Of a stretch of DNA of 64,000 bases, positions 1-8,190 are shown one piece after another (the first letter of the stretch is position 1; each line of letters begins with the position of its first letter). This DNA comes from an uncultured Pelagibacteraceae bacterium (lineage in GTDB: Bacteria; Pseudomonadota; Alphaproteobacteria; Pelagibacterales; Pelagibacteraceae). The position numbers and the translations under genes are program-made. The DNA is taken from NCBI GenBank assembly GCA_902613855.1, contig CACMIX010000002.1, positions 123,998 through 187,997 of the forward strand. Reading direction: 5' to 3'. The notes beneath the pieces were generated by a model. The model ran no database searches and was not told the origin of the DNA. It worked only from the letters and a program-made list of their open reading frames with translations.

Positions 1-570
1 TTCAGTGATAGTTTCATTTGAGGGGAGTAAGTTATTTTTTTTAACATGAATACCCAAAAGAACAGGTTTATTTAATTTGACCGCAACGTTTGATGCTATG
101 TCTATTTCTCTTCCACTTGAAACAACATCTAAATAAAAAAAATCTACATATGGAGCAATAACCTCAGCTTGTTCATAAAAAGCTTTTTCTAATTCTTTGC
201 TATCTCTTTGATCTTCTACATAAGTATCATTTTGACATGGTAAGCTACCAGCAATTAAAACATCTTTTCCAGATTTTTCCTTTGCTTTAATAGATAATAA
301 ACAAGCTTGTTCGTTTATATATACAAAGTCTTTATCAACTTTATTTTGTATTAATCTAATTTTTCTCGCCGAAAAGGTATTTGTAAGTATCACCTCAGAT
401 CCGGCATTTATAAATGATAAGTGTACGTTAACAACCAGATCATGAAATTTTTTATCTAAATTAGCACTAGCGGACCACAACGTGCCTTTAGAAATTAATC
501 CTTTGGCTAATAGCTGTTGCCCCATACCGCCATCCAAAATTCTAATATTTTTAAAAAAATTAGTATCCAT
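1..570 (-). CDS. Homocysteine S-methyltransferase family protein, partial (C-terminus beyond window)
   Basis: The ORF track misses this gene because it runs off the left edge; I translated it from the ATG at 570 down. It gives 190 residues with no stop. The family signature LDGGMGQQL lies at about residue 12, TNTFSA at about 64, GSLPC at about 109 and a (beta/alpha)8-barrel pattern is apparent. Members transfer a methyl group to homocysteine from S-methylmethionine, betaine or similar donors using a C-terminal Cys-bound zinc, which is outside the window, so activity cannot be judged. Its ATG directly abuts the stop of the upstream oxygenase gene, so it is probably the last visible gene of the minus-strand operon that includes iolG. 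The methyl donor is not predictable. Confidence 0.8.
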   Translation of the reverse strand, partial: MDTNFFKNIRILDGGMGQQLLAKGLISKGTLWSASANLDKKFHDLVVNVHLSFINAGSEVILTNTFSARKIRLIQNKVDKDFVYINEQACLLSIKAKEKSGKDVLIAGSLPCQNDTYVEDQRDSKELEKAFYEQAEVIAPYVDFFYLDVVSSGREIDIASNVAVKLNKPVLLGIHVKKNNLLPSNETITE

Positions 571-1161
571 TTATTTTTTAAAAATAATTTTTACATTAAA
601 AGAAAATGATCGTCTTTCTCCATTTATGTTAAATGGATATGCAGTGTGCATTAGATAGTTTGGAAATATTATTAAGTCTCCAATTTTTGGAATTAGATTA
701 TAAATACTATTACAAAGAAATGCTTTTTGTCCATTTATAAAGTCAATTGTTCCATTGGTTTTAAGTTTTTTATTTTTAACTAAATTGTTTTTTGTCATAT
801 TTTTTGGCAAAGTTAAATATCCAACCCCAGACAAATCGCCAGTATGATAATGGATAGGGTTATACTCACCTTTAAACTGTCGAACAACCCAAAGATTAAG
901 TATTTTTACTTCTTTTATATTTTTAATTTGTTCATTGGCTAAAAATTTTTTGATATTTATTCTTAGTTCTTTAAATAAATATTTTTTAATAAAATTATTT
1001 GAAATCTTTATTTCATTTTTTATTTGACTCGCTAATTTTGAACTATAATCAATTTTTTTATTATTTGATTTTTTATCAAATTCCTCATTTAGTTTATTTA
1101 TAAACCTTTTAGATATTTTTGTTTTTCCAATAGAGGGACCAAATGGCTTAATATTTTTCAT
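571..1161 (-). CDS. Putative 2OG-Fe(II) oxygenase (TIGR02466-like)
   Basis: A 196-residue protein whose C-terminal half has the layout of a small 2-oxoglutarate/Fe(II) dioxygenase. NPIHYHTGDLSGVGYL, with the likely first His, sits near residue 120, GDLIIFPNYLMHTAYPF, with the second His, near 165, and GERRSFSFN, with the Arg that would hold 2-oxoglutarate, near the end. The arrangement resembles the TIGR02466 group of putative oxygenases. The first 90 residues are Lys/Asn-rich and unrecognised. It lies between iolG and the homocysteine methyltransferase, with 0 bases to the latter, so it is probably co-transcribed. The substrate is unknown; a role in modifying a small metabolite rather than a protein is only a guess. 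Confidence 0.6.
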   Translation of the reverse strand: MKNIKPFGPSIGKTKISKRFINKLNEEFDKKSNNKKIDYSSKLASQIKNEIKISNNFIKKYLFKELRINIKKFLANEQIKNIKEVKILNLWVVRQFKGEYNPIHYHTGDLSGVGYLTLPKNMTKNNLVKNKKLKTNGTIDFINGQKAFLCNSIYNLIPKIGDLIIFPNYLMHTAYPFNINGERRSFSFNVKIIFKK

Positions 1162-1206
1162 AACTAAATTGATTATATTATAAATCTACAAAATCAATGT
1201 GACGGT

Positions 1207-2220
1207 TTAAAATTTAATAAGCTCAAATTTTTTTGTTTTTAAAGATTTATTTGCTGTTTCAGCCAATATCACTGACATTCTTCCATCTTCAAAATTTGCC
1301 CGTGGTTTAATGTTTTTTTTACAAAGTCTTGCTAAGTCACTTAATTGGTTTTTAAATGCCTCTGAATATCTCTCGATAAAAAAATTTTTAAAAGATCGTT
1401 TACTTCCTGTTGAATTTTTAAAATAGGATGTTGTTTCTAAATCTCTTTGATTTTCAGAAATTACCATCCCTTTACTACCAAATAACTCAACTCTTTGATC
1501 ATAACCAAAACTACAATGCCTTGAATTTGTTATTACACACTGGACACCTTTCCTAGTTTTCATTACCACTGTAGCTAATTCTAAATCTTTTACTTTTTTA
1601 AATTTTTTATCTTTAAAGTATTCACCTGTTGCAAATAAATGCTTAAACTCATCTGAGCCCACATAGTATCTTGCTAAATCAAAGTCATGGATCATCATAT
1701 CCTTAAAAATACCACCAGAATTTTTCAAGTAATCAGTTGAAGGAGGTGCAGGGTCCCGACTGGTAATAATTATTTTTTCTAATTTACCAATTTTTCCATT
1801 AACAAGATTTTTTTTCAAAGAATTATGTCCTGCATCATATCTTCTATTAAAACCAATTTGAATCTTTGGATTGAACTTAGAAAGTTTTTTTTTGTATTCA
1901 TCAATTTTTTTTAAACTTAAATCTAATGGTTTTTCACAGAATACAATTTTTTTATTTCTAACTGCTTTATCAATATAATTTAAATGTGTCTTAGTACTTG
2001 TGGCTATAAAAATACATTTAATGCTCTTATCATTGAATGCAACATTGGGATTATTAATAGGAATTGACTTATATTTTTTTCCTAATTGGTTATTTAAATT
2101 TTTATCAATATCAAATGTATATTTTAAATTGAATTCTGCATGATTAATTAAATTTAAGGCATGCATCTGGCCTATTCTTCCAAGACCAAGTAATGCAATA
2201 TTTATTTGATTTTGACCCAT
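1207..2220 (-). CDS. iolG: Inositol 2-dehydrogenase (Gfo/Idh/MocA family)
   Basis: Oxidises myo-inositol (or a related cyclitol) to 2-keto-myo-inositol with NAD+, the first step of inositol catabolism. The N-terminal Rossmann motif GLGRIGQMHA spans residues 12-21, the family's CEKPLD is at 95-100, the substrate loop GFNRRYDAGH at 123-132, and the catalytic His region MMIHDFDLARY at 175-185. The 337-residue length is normal for the family. Its start codon overlaps the end of the upstream Gfo/Idh/MocA gene by 19 bases, so the two are translationally linked. IolE and IolD homologues nearby support the specific call; the alternative is another sugar dehydrogenase of the same family. Confidence 0.82.
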   Translation of the reverse strand: MGQNQINIALLGLGRIGQMHALNLINHAEFNLKYTFDIDKNLNNQLGKKYKSIPINNPNVAFNDKSIKCIFIATSTKTHLNYIDKAVRNKKIVFCEKPLDLSLKKIDEYKKKLSKFNPKIQIGFNRRYDAGHNSLKKNLVNGKIGKLEKIIITSRDPAPPSTDYLKNSGGIFKDMMIHDFDLARYYVGSDEFKHLFATGEYFKDKKFKKVKDLELATVVMKTRKGVQCVITNSRHCSFGYDQRVELFGSKGMVISENQRDLETTSYFKNSTGSKRSFKNFFIERYSEAFKNQLSDLARLCKKNIKPRANFEDGRMSVILAETANKSLKTKKFELIKF

Positions 2221-3338
2221 CTTTTATTTTTTGATGAAACTTTACAAGCATTTATAAATTTTGCTGTTTCCAATCCCTCATCCTCATTTGGATAAAAATA
2301 TCTTTTTTTTGATTTATTTTTTAAGGAGTCGGCAAATTCTCTATAAATATTTGCAAATGCATCCAAATATCCTTCTGGATGTCCGAATTTTATTCTAGAG
2401 AATTTTTTTGAAAGCTCAGCATTATGAAAACCTCTCTCAAGGTATCTTACTGCGCCCTTGTCTGGATTTAATTTTAGATAATTTGGGTCATTTTGAACCC
2501 ACTCTAAGCTTCCTTTAGAACCAAATACTCTAATTCTAAGACCATAAACTCCACCTTTAGCCATGACGCTTGTCCAAAACATACCTTTTGCACCGTTTGT
2601 AAAATTAATCATTACTTGTGCGTTATCATCCATTTTTATTTTTTTTGAAATTTGTTTAATATCAGCAAAAATTTTTTCTGCTTTTAATCCTGAAATATAT
2701 GTAGCTAAATGGTAAGCATGAGTTCCAATTTCATTAAGAACAGCAGATGCACCGACTATTTTATTATCTATTTTCCATTTTAGTTTTTTTTTGGCATTTC
2801 TTACATTAATTTTTGTTCCACCAGACCAATCCTGGATATATTCAACATTCACATATTCAATTTTTCCAATTTTATCTTTTTCTATTAAAACTTTAGCTTC
2901 TCTAACCATTGGGTAAGCTGAGTAGTTATGAGTTAAAGCATATTTAATTTTTTTATTTGATTTTATTTTTTTATAAAGTTTTTTGGCTTGATCTAGATTA
3001 CCAGCAAATGGTTTATCCGAGATAATATTGATATTTTTTTCAATAAATTTTTCAGCAATAATTTGATGACTTGATGGGGGCGTCATTATCGAGACTACTT
3101 GAATACCATCATTTCTTTTTGACTCTTTCAAAGCCATCTCTTTAAAAGTTGAATAGCATCTATCTTTAGAGATACCTAAAGTTTTTCCAAAGTTAATTGA
3201 TAATTTTGCATTTCTTGAGAATACACCAGCTACTATTTCGTACTTGTCATCAAATCTTGCAGAAATTCGATGGACATGACCTATCCAAGATTTTGGACCT
3301 CCACCAACGATACCTAAGGATAATTTATTTGTATTCAT
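2202..3338 (-). CDS. Gfo/Idh/MocA family oxidoreductase
   Basis: A 378-residue NAD(P)-dependent dehydrogenase. GIVGGGPKSWIGHVHR near the N-terminus is the nucleotide-binding loop of the longer Gfo/Idh/MocA subgroup, DKPFAGN at about residue 113 is the family's EKP-type motif with Asp replacing Glu, and NEIGTHAYHLA at about 202 carries the catalytic-region His. It is the first gene of the minus-strand operon with iolG and starts 39 bases from the divergent iolE. It could act on scyllo-inositol, an inositol isomer or the product of IolG; the sequence alone does not decide. Confidence is high for the family and low for the substrate. Confidence 0.8.
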   Translation of the reverse strand: MNTNKLSLGIVGGGPKSWIGHVHRISARFDDKYEIVAGVFSRNAKLSINFGKTLGISKDRCYSTFKEMALKESKRNDGIQVVSIMTPPSSHQIIAEKFIEKNINIISDKPFAGNLDQAKKLYKKIKSNKKIKYALTHNYSAYPMVREAKVLIEKDKIGKIEYVNVEYIQDWSGGTKINVRNAKKKLKWKIDNKIVGASAVLNEIGTHAYHLATYISGLKAEKIFADIKQISKKIKMDDNAQVMINFTNGAKGMFWTSVMAKGGVYGLRIRVFGSKGSLEWVQNDPNYLKLNPDKGAVRYLERGFHNAELSKKFSRIKFGHPEGYLDAFANIYREFADSLKNKSKKRYFYPNEDEGLETAKFINACKVSSKNKRWVKIK

Positions 3339-3377
3339 TAGATTATGATTTTATATATCATAACAAATATAAGTATT

Positions 3378-4277
3378 ATGTCAGTAAAATTAGGAATAGC
3401 ACCAATAGCATGGAGCAATGACGACATGCCTGAACTTGGTGGTGAAACACCTTTGGAACAGTGTTTATCAGAAGCAAGTGAAGCAGGTTTTTCTGGAATA
3501 GAGTCTGGAGGGAAATTTCCAAAAAAATCAGAGGAACTCATTCCATTGTTACAAAAATATAAACTAAAGTTATGTTCAGGCTGGTACAGTGCAAATTTGA
3601 GAAAAAATTCTGTAAAGGATGAAATTATATTAATTCAAGAGCAACTAAATCTTTTTCAAGATTGTAAAGCACCATGTATTGTATTTGCTGAAGTGTCAGA
3701 CTCTATTGCTGGAGACCCAAATAGACCCTTATCCAGTAGACCACAAATGAATAAAGATGAATGGAATGAATATTGTAAAAAAATTTCTGAGATGGGAAAA
3801 TATTTAGAAGACCAAGATATGCCTTTAGCTTATCATCATCACATGGGTACAGTTATCGAAACAGAAGATGACACAAAAAGACTGTTAGAAAACACAAGTG
3901 ACCAAGTCAAATTAATACTAGATACTGGTCACATGCTATTTGCCAAAGGTAATTCTGTAAAAATAGCAGAAGATTATAAAGACAGAATAATTCATATACA
4001 CTGTAAGGACATGAGAGAAGATATTTTAAATAAATCCCTTGAAAAAGATTGGAGTTTTAGAAAAGCATTTTTAGAGGGAGCTTTTACAGTACCAGGAGAC
4101 GGATGCATTGATTATAAGCCTTTATTGAAATATTTAAAAAATATTGATTATAAGGGCTGGTTAGTTGTAGAAGCAGAACAAGATCCAGCTAAAGCAAATC
4201 CTTTAGAATATGCAAAAAAAGGTTTCAAATATTTATCTGAGGTGTGTGCAGATATTGATCTTAAAATAGCTTTATAG
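3378..4277 (+). CDS. iolE: Inosose dehydratase (2-keto-myo-inositol dehydratase)
   Basis: Dehydrates 2-keto-myo-inositol to 3D-(3,5/4)-trihydroxycyclohexane-1,2-dione, the second step of inositol breakdown. I prefer the start at 3378 (MSVKLGIAPIAWSND) over the track's 3345, because IolE proteins start just before the GIxPIxWSNDD motif and this gives the usual ~299 residues. A xylose-isomerase-like TIM barrel is indicated by AYHHHMGT, LDTGHMLF, HCKDM and VVEAEQD, which supply the metal-binding acidic and His residues. It is divergent from the iolG operon and its end overlaps the convergent dehydrogenase gene by six bases. The call is firm because the motifs are specific to the IolE family. Confidence 0.88.
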   Translation: MSVKLGIAPIAWSNDDMPELGGETPLEQCLSEASEAGFSGIESGGKFPKKSEELIPLLQKYKLKLCSGWYSANLRKNSVKDEIILIQEQLNLFQDCKAPCIVFAEVSDSIAGDPNRPLSSRPQMNKDEWNEYCKKISEMGKYLEDQDMPLAYHHHMGTVIETEDDTKRLLENTSDQVKLILDTGHMLFAKGNSVKIAEDYKDRIIHIHCKDMREDILNKSLEKDWSFRKAFLEGAFTVPGDGCIDYKPLLKYLKNIDYKGWLVVEAEQDPAKANPLEYAKKGFKYLSEVCADIDLKIAL

Positions 4278-5234
4278 TTTTACTTTTTTTGAATTTTCTA
4301 AACTACCGTCAAAAAAATCAAATATATTTTGTATAGTTTCTTTACCCATTCTTGTCATACATTCTTCTGTGAAAGCTGCAGTATGTGGACTCAAAAAAAC
4401 TTTCTTATTTTTTAAAAGAGGATTGTTTTCAGCAGGAGGTTCAGTTTCAAATACATCCAAACCAGCACCAAAGATTAAATTTTCGTTTAAAGCTCTATCT
4501 AAATCAACTTCGTTCACAATACCTCCTCTGGCGGCATTGATTATAATACAATTCTTTTTCATAGATTTAAGTAATTCATAATTAATTATATTTTTTGTTT
4601 CATCATTCAAGGGAATGTGAAGTGACATTACATCCATATCTTTTGATGTTTCGCTTAAATTATCCACTTTTGTACCACCACGTTTTTCTATAAATTCTTT
4701 AGAAACAAAAGGATCAAAAACAAAAACATTCATTTCAAAACCGAGACACCTTTTAATTAAGGCTTGTCCTATTCTACCAAATCCTGCAATTAAAATATTT
4801 TTATTCCATAGTTCTATCGTTTTAGGTAATTTATTTCTTTCATTAAATTTTCCATTTTTTACAGTGTCATCATACATGCTGCCTCTTTTAGAAATATTTA
4901 GAGTCATGAACATTACATGTTCAGCTACCGCCACTGCGTTTGCAGTTGCTGTAATGGCTAAAGTAATATTCTTTTTTTTTGAAACCTCTAAATCGATATT
5001 GTCATATCCAACACCATGTCTTGAAATAATTTTAAGATTATTAGCAGCTTCAATTACTTCCCCACTAAGTTTAGCAGTACGAATTGAAATACCATCGCAG
5101 TCTTTAATTTTTGATTTTAGAAATTCTGTATCGACGTTATCTACAACTTCATATTCAAAATTTGAATTATCTTTTAAAAGGTTGATACCTTCTTCATGAA
5201 TAGGCTGAATAACAAGAATTTTTTTCATATTCAC
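4272..5234 (-). CDS. D-isomer-specific 2-hydroxyacid dehydrogenase (phosphoglycerate dehydrogenase-like)
   Basis: A 320-residue short-type D-2-hydroxyacid dehydrogenase. The catalytic-domain SIRTAKLS segment near residue 51, the Rossmann motif GFGRIGQAL near 151, NAARGGIVNE near 234 and SPHTAAFT near 284 cover the catalytic Arg, Glu and His of the family. It has no C-terminal ACT domain, so it is probably not the main serine-pathway enzyme. Translation may start at the third residue (MKKILVIQ). It is the last gene of a minus-strand run (8103 down to 4272) with a ketopantoate-reductase-like protein and two oxygenases, suggesting a role in hydroxyacid catabolism. Confidence 0.75.
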   Translation of the reverse strand: MNMKKILVIQPIHEEGINLLKDNSNFEYEVVDNVDTEFLKSKIKDCDGISIRTAKLSGEVIEAANNLKIISRHGVGYDNIDLEVSKKKNITLAITATANAVAVAEHVMFMTLNISKRGSMYDDTVKNGKFNERNKLPKTIELWNKNILIAGFGRIGQALIKRCLGFEMNVFVFDPFVSKEFIEKRGGTKVDNLSETSKDMDVMSLHIPLNDETKNIINYELLKSMKKNCIIINAARGGIVNEVDLDRALNENLIFGAGLDVFETEPPAENNPLLKNKKVFLSPHTAAFTEECMTRMGKETIQNIFDFFDGSLENSKKVKL

Positions 5235-5268
5235 TTATACACCTATATTTGTTTTATAAAATATTTAA

Positions 5269-6258
5269 TTAAGAGTTAATTAAATTCGAAAGGTCTCTTT
5301 TATTATTTTTGAAAGTAGGGAGTGGATATTTAAATGCATATTTTCTTGGTATACATTTTTCTTTAGCTTTCTCCCAAAGTGTTAACCACTGTTTAAAATT
5401 TTGAATTTTAATATTATTTTTATTTTTACTTCTAACATAAAAGTTTGGAAGTGGCTCTCTACCAGACGGTTGTCCAGCAACATTATATCTAAGGTCAGCA
5501 CTTATTCTAAAATCATTTGATCTATTTGGTAATGAGCAATGTATTGAATGTTTATGTAAAAGAATAATGTCGCCTACATCCGCTTCTAAAGGGACATGTT
5601 TCATTTTATCTAATAATTTGCTATTTTTTAATTCAACTTGGCCTCTATATCCTGGTATATGATTTAATAATCCCATTTTATTAATTTCTTTGACTGTAAT
5701 CATACAGCCATTTTTTTTTGTAGTTTTAGTAAAAGGTATCCAAACAGTGACCATTTCAGTTAACTTTTGTCCTTTAGAATTTAGAACAGCAGCATCTTGA
5801 TGCCATGGTGTTCTTCCACTCAATCCATCATGCAAAGAATCTTTTGGCAATTTTTTTTCTGGTTGCTTAATTCTTGTATTTTGCACTGGATTAGACATTA
5901 TTTCTTTACCTAAAATCTTTTCAACTACATCTAAAATATTTTTATTTGTAATTAAGTTCCACAGCGATTGAGTGGCAAAATAATCACTTTCTGGTTTTAC
6001 ATGATCTCTAGGTAATCTGGTATTGAAGTATTGATCTAGATCATGAATATTTAATTTTGAAACGTACGAGTATTTTTTTTTAAAATCCAAATTTAAAATT
6101 TTCTGTATATTTTTCTTTCTTGCATATTTTTGAATTAAGCAATCCATCACAAATTCCATATCATTCAAAACTGGTTTAAGATCTTTTTTAAAGTTAAGTA
6201 TATTTTTAACTATTAAATAACCCTGTTCATGTAATTTTTTTTTAAGATTATTTTTCAT
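5269..6258 (-). CDS. Phytanoyl-CoA dioxygenase (PhyH) family protein
   Basis: A 329-residue Fe(II)/2-oxoglutarate-dependent dioxygenase. The iron-binding HxD is visible in TPWHQDAAVL at about residue 150, followed by a VTVWIPFT strand, GDIILLHKHSIHCSLPNRS with the distal His near 240, and an Arg in FRISADLRY that would bind 2-oxoglutarate. The C-terminal GQPSGREPLP segment is typical of bacterial PhyH proteins. Bacterial members hydroxylate many small substrates, so the substrate is open. It lies 34 bases upstream of the D-hydroxyacid dehydrogenase and 30 bases after another oxygenase, implying sequential oxidation of a shared compound, which is an inference. Confidence 0.78.
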   Translation of the reverse strand: MKNNLKKKLHEQGYLIVKNILNFKKDLKPVLNDMEFVMDCLIQKYARKKNIQKILNLDFKKKYSYVSKLNIHDLDQYFNTRLPRDHVKPESDYFATQSLWNLITNKNILDVVEKILGKEIMSNPVQNTRIKQPEKKLPKDSLHDGLSGRTPWHQDAAVLNSKGQKLTEMVTVWIPFTKTTKKNGCMITVKEINKMGLLNHIPGYRGQVELKNSKLLDKMKHVPLEADVGDIILLHKHSIHCSLPNRSNDFRISADLRYNVAGQPSGREPLPNFYVRSKNKNNIKIQNFKQWLTLWEKAKEKCIPRKYAFKYPLPTFKNNKRDLSNLINS

Positions 6259-6288
6259 ATTTAAATTTTATTTTATTACAAAAAAATA

Positions 6289-7158
6289 TCAATATTTAGG
6301 CTCTGAAGTTAAATAGTTTGCGTCATGGAAAGAGGTAAGCATTCTTTTTTTTGAATAAATTATATGTGGATAATATGTAGCATCTTTATATTTCCATATA
6401 ACAGGGGTATTTTGTGCATAACTTCCATAAATAAAAAACCTTTTAGGACAGTTCTTTTCGATAAAACGTTTAACTCCATGATATGAATTTGGAGTTGATT
6501 GAAAAAAAACTACAGTTCCTTTTTTAGGGGTAAATGATTTTACTATTTCAAGCTCACTCATTTTTGGAAATCTTTTAAAACTTTTTCTAATATTTTTTTT
6601 TGCTTTTTTTTTATAAATTGTCAAAGATCCCCCATTTTTTCTTGGAATATCTGTTAAATAAATTAAGAAATTATATAACCTGGTTATATCATCACGATGT
6701 GGTCTTAATCTGTATCCTCCTTTTGAGACTGAGAAATCAATATCCAAATTTACATTTGTGTGTTTGTAGTTTTTACCAAGTAAAGCCTTAAGTTCGATTG
6801 AATTTATCTTTTTTTTTATGGTAAATTTTTTAGTATTAAATAATTTTGGTGGATACAAATTTACCCATGATTGATTTTTAAAATTTTTTTTAAAAATATT
6901 CTCAATTTTATTATAAAACTTTTTACTATTAAATAATTGAAAAAGTTTTTTTGAAATTTTGGATTTATTGATATATTTTTTGAAGTTTTTTGAGCCCTTG
7001 TTAATTCTGCTTCTTCCGCCCATGATTAAATCATCAAACGTTTCAGATGAACTTATTTCTTTAATTAAAGACTCACAAAGATGATTTGAAATTGTGTTGT
7101 TACCAACTAAAATTGGAAAATTACTTTTAAACTTTTTTAATTTTTCAATTCTTAGCAT
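6289..7158 (-). CDS. Putative 2OG-Fe(II) oxygenase (prolyl-4-hydroxylase-like fold)
   Basis: A 289-residue protein with an oxygenase core in its second half. RLRPHRDDITR near residue 153 gives the HxD, FLIYLTDIPRKNGGSLTIY near 165 is a strand pattern common in this fold, and NSYHGVKRF plus KRFFIYGSY supply the distal His and a likely 2-oxoglutarate Arg. The first 110 residues are Lys- and Phe-rich and unrecognised. Its start is directly adjacent to the end of the ketopantoate-reductase-like gene, so they are surely co-transcribed. It is the third putative Fe(II) oxygenase within 7 kb. The substrate is unknown. Confidence 0.62.
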   Translation of the reverse strand: MLRIEKLKKFKSNFPILVGNNTISNHLCESLIKEISSSETFDDLIMGGRSRINKGSKNFKKYINKSKISKKLFQLFNSKKFYNKIENIFKKNFKNQSWVNLYPPKLFNTKKFTIKKKINSIELKALLGKNYKHTNVNLDIDFSVSKGGYRLRPHRDDITRLYNFLIYLTDIPRKNGGSLTIYKKKAKKNIRKSFKRFPKMSELEIVKSFTPKKGTVVFFQSTPNSYHGVKRFIEKNCPKRFFIYGSYAQNTPVIWKYKDATYYPHIIYSKKRMLTSFHDANYLTSEPKY

Positions 7159-8103
7159 TTAGCTATACATTCCCTCCTTTACTTTAATCATTTTATACAT
7201 CAGGTCGTTTAAAGGTGTATTAATACCGTGTTTTTTACCCAATTTTGATACCACTCCACTTATAAAGTCAATTTCGGTTTTTCTTTTATATTGCACATCG
7301 AAAGCCATTGAAGATTTATTAGTCTGATTAGAGTCTACAATCTTGTTAAACATAAAAAGACATTCATCCTCTGATACTTCTACACCATCTGCTAGTGCAA
7401 TTTTTCTAGTTTCTAGAATAATTTCCTTTCCAAGTGATCTAGAAATTTTATTTGCAGTATTATTTATATACAAATCAGTGTGATTGAGATCGAAGATGGC
7501 TGAAAGTGGACCTATTGCGGTTAATGCAAATAATTTCATCCACTTTCTCTTCTTAACATCATCTGCTGCAATTGTTTCTAATCCATAAGCTGTAAAAGTA
7601 TCAGCAATATCTTTTACTCTGTCACTCATACCTCCTTCATATTCACCAATCCAAGAGGGCAGAGATGCATGGTTCATAATATGTCCAGGACCTAAAATGT
7701 TTGATGCTTGAGTGGTTGTTCCGCCTAAAACTTTTTCGGTTCCAACTATTTCTTGCATAATTGCCTCGTGACCAAACCCATTTTGAAATGACATGAAGGC
7801 AGTTTTTTCACCAATAATATTTTTTACACTTTTTAAAGCAGGCTCCAATGATGTTGCTTTGCACATTACAATTACTGCATCAACTACACCTACACTTGAA
7901 GGGTCACTTGTAGCTTTGACTTTGATAAATCTGTCGCCACCATGTCCATCCATCTTTAGACCATTTTTATTTATGGTATCTACATGTTCTTTCCAAACAT
8001 CAATCAATGTTACATTTAAACCTTTTTCTGCTAACAAACCTCCAAATAAACAGCCCATAGCACCGGCACCTAGAACACCAACTTTTAAATCTTTATTAAT
8101 CAT
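7159..8103 (-). CDS. Ketopantoate reductase (ApbA/PanE) family protein
   Basis: A 314-residue NADPH-dependent reductase family protein. VGVLGAGAMGCLFGGLLA at residues 8-25 is the dinucleotide-binding site, MSFQNGFG near 104 matches the family's QNG, and the conserved Lys is present in KKRKWMKLF near 185; the C-terminal helical domain is complete. True PanE makes pantoate from ketopantoate, but many paralogues act on other 2-keto acids. The neighbours are oxygenases and a hydroxyacid dehydrogenase, and the PanB-like gene nearby seems to lack its catalytic metal ligands, so pantothenate synthesis is doubtful here. It leads the minus-strand run and is divergent from the DUF1907 gene. Confidence 0.75.
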   Translation of the reverse strand: MINKDLKVGVLGAGAMGCLFGGLLAEKGLNVTLIDVWKEHVDTINKNGLKMDGHGGDRFIKVKATSDPSSVGVVDAVIVMCKATSLEPALKSVKNIIGEKTAFMSFQNGFGHEAIMQEIVGTEKVLGGTTTQASNILGPGHIMNHASLPSWIGEYEGGMSDRVKDIADTFTAYGLETIAADDVKKRKWMKLFALTAIGPLSAIFDLNHTDLYINNTANKISRSLGKEIILETRKIALADGVEVSEDECLFMFNKIVDSNQTNKSSMAFDVQYKRKTEIDFISGVVSKLGKKHGINTPLNDLMYKMIKVKEGMYS

Positions 8104-8129
8104 TTAGACTTTCTTTAAATTAATTTATG

Positions 8130-8155
8130 TATAGATATTATATATATTATCTATA
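8130..8155. promoter_or_regulatory. Inverted repeat TATAGATA-N10-TATCTATA between divergent genes
   Basis: A perfect 8-bp inverted repeat with a 10-base spacer lies in the 87-base gap between the divergent ketopantoate-reductase-like gene and the DUF1907 gene. Size and position suit an operator for a dimeric regulator, and the small winged-helix-like protein at 9195 is a possible partner. It is pure AT-rich palindrome, so chance is not excluded. Confidence 0.3.
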
Positions 8156-8190
8156 GACATTATGCAAAATAAAATATAGCTTAATTAGCA

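Noticed and set aside
3197-3541. Track ORFs 3197-3421 (+) and 3338-3541 (-)
   Set aside because: They overlap the start regions of the Gfo/Idh/MocA gene and iolE in other frames and show no protein-like features.
7793-8107. A 104-residue plus-strand ORF opposite the ketopantoate-reductase-like gene
   Set aside because: It is antisense to a well-supported Rossmann-fold gene and has a Pro/Thr-rich shadow composition.
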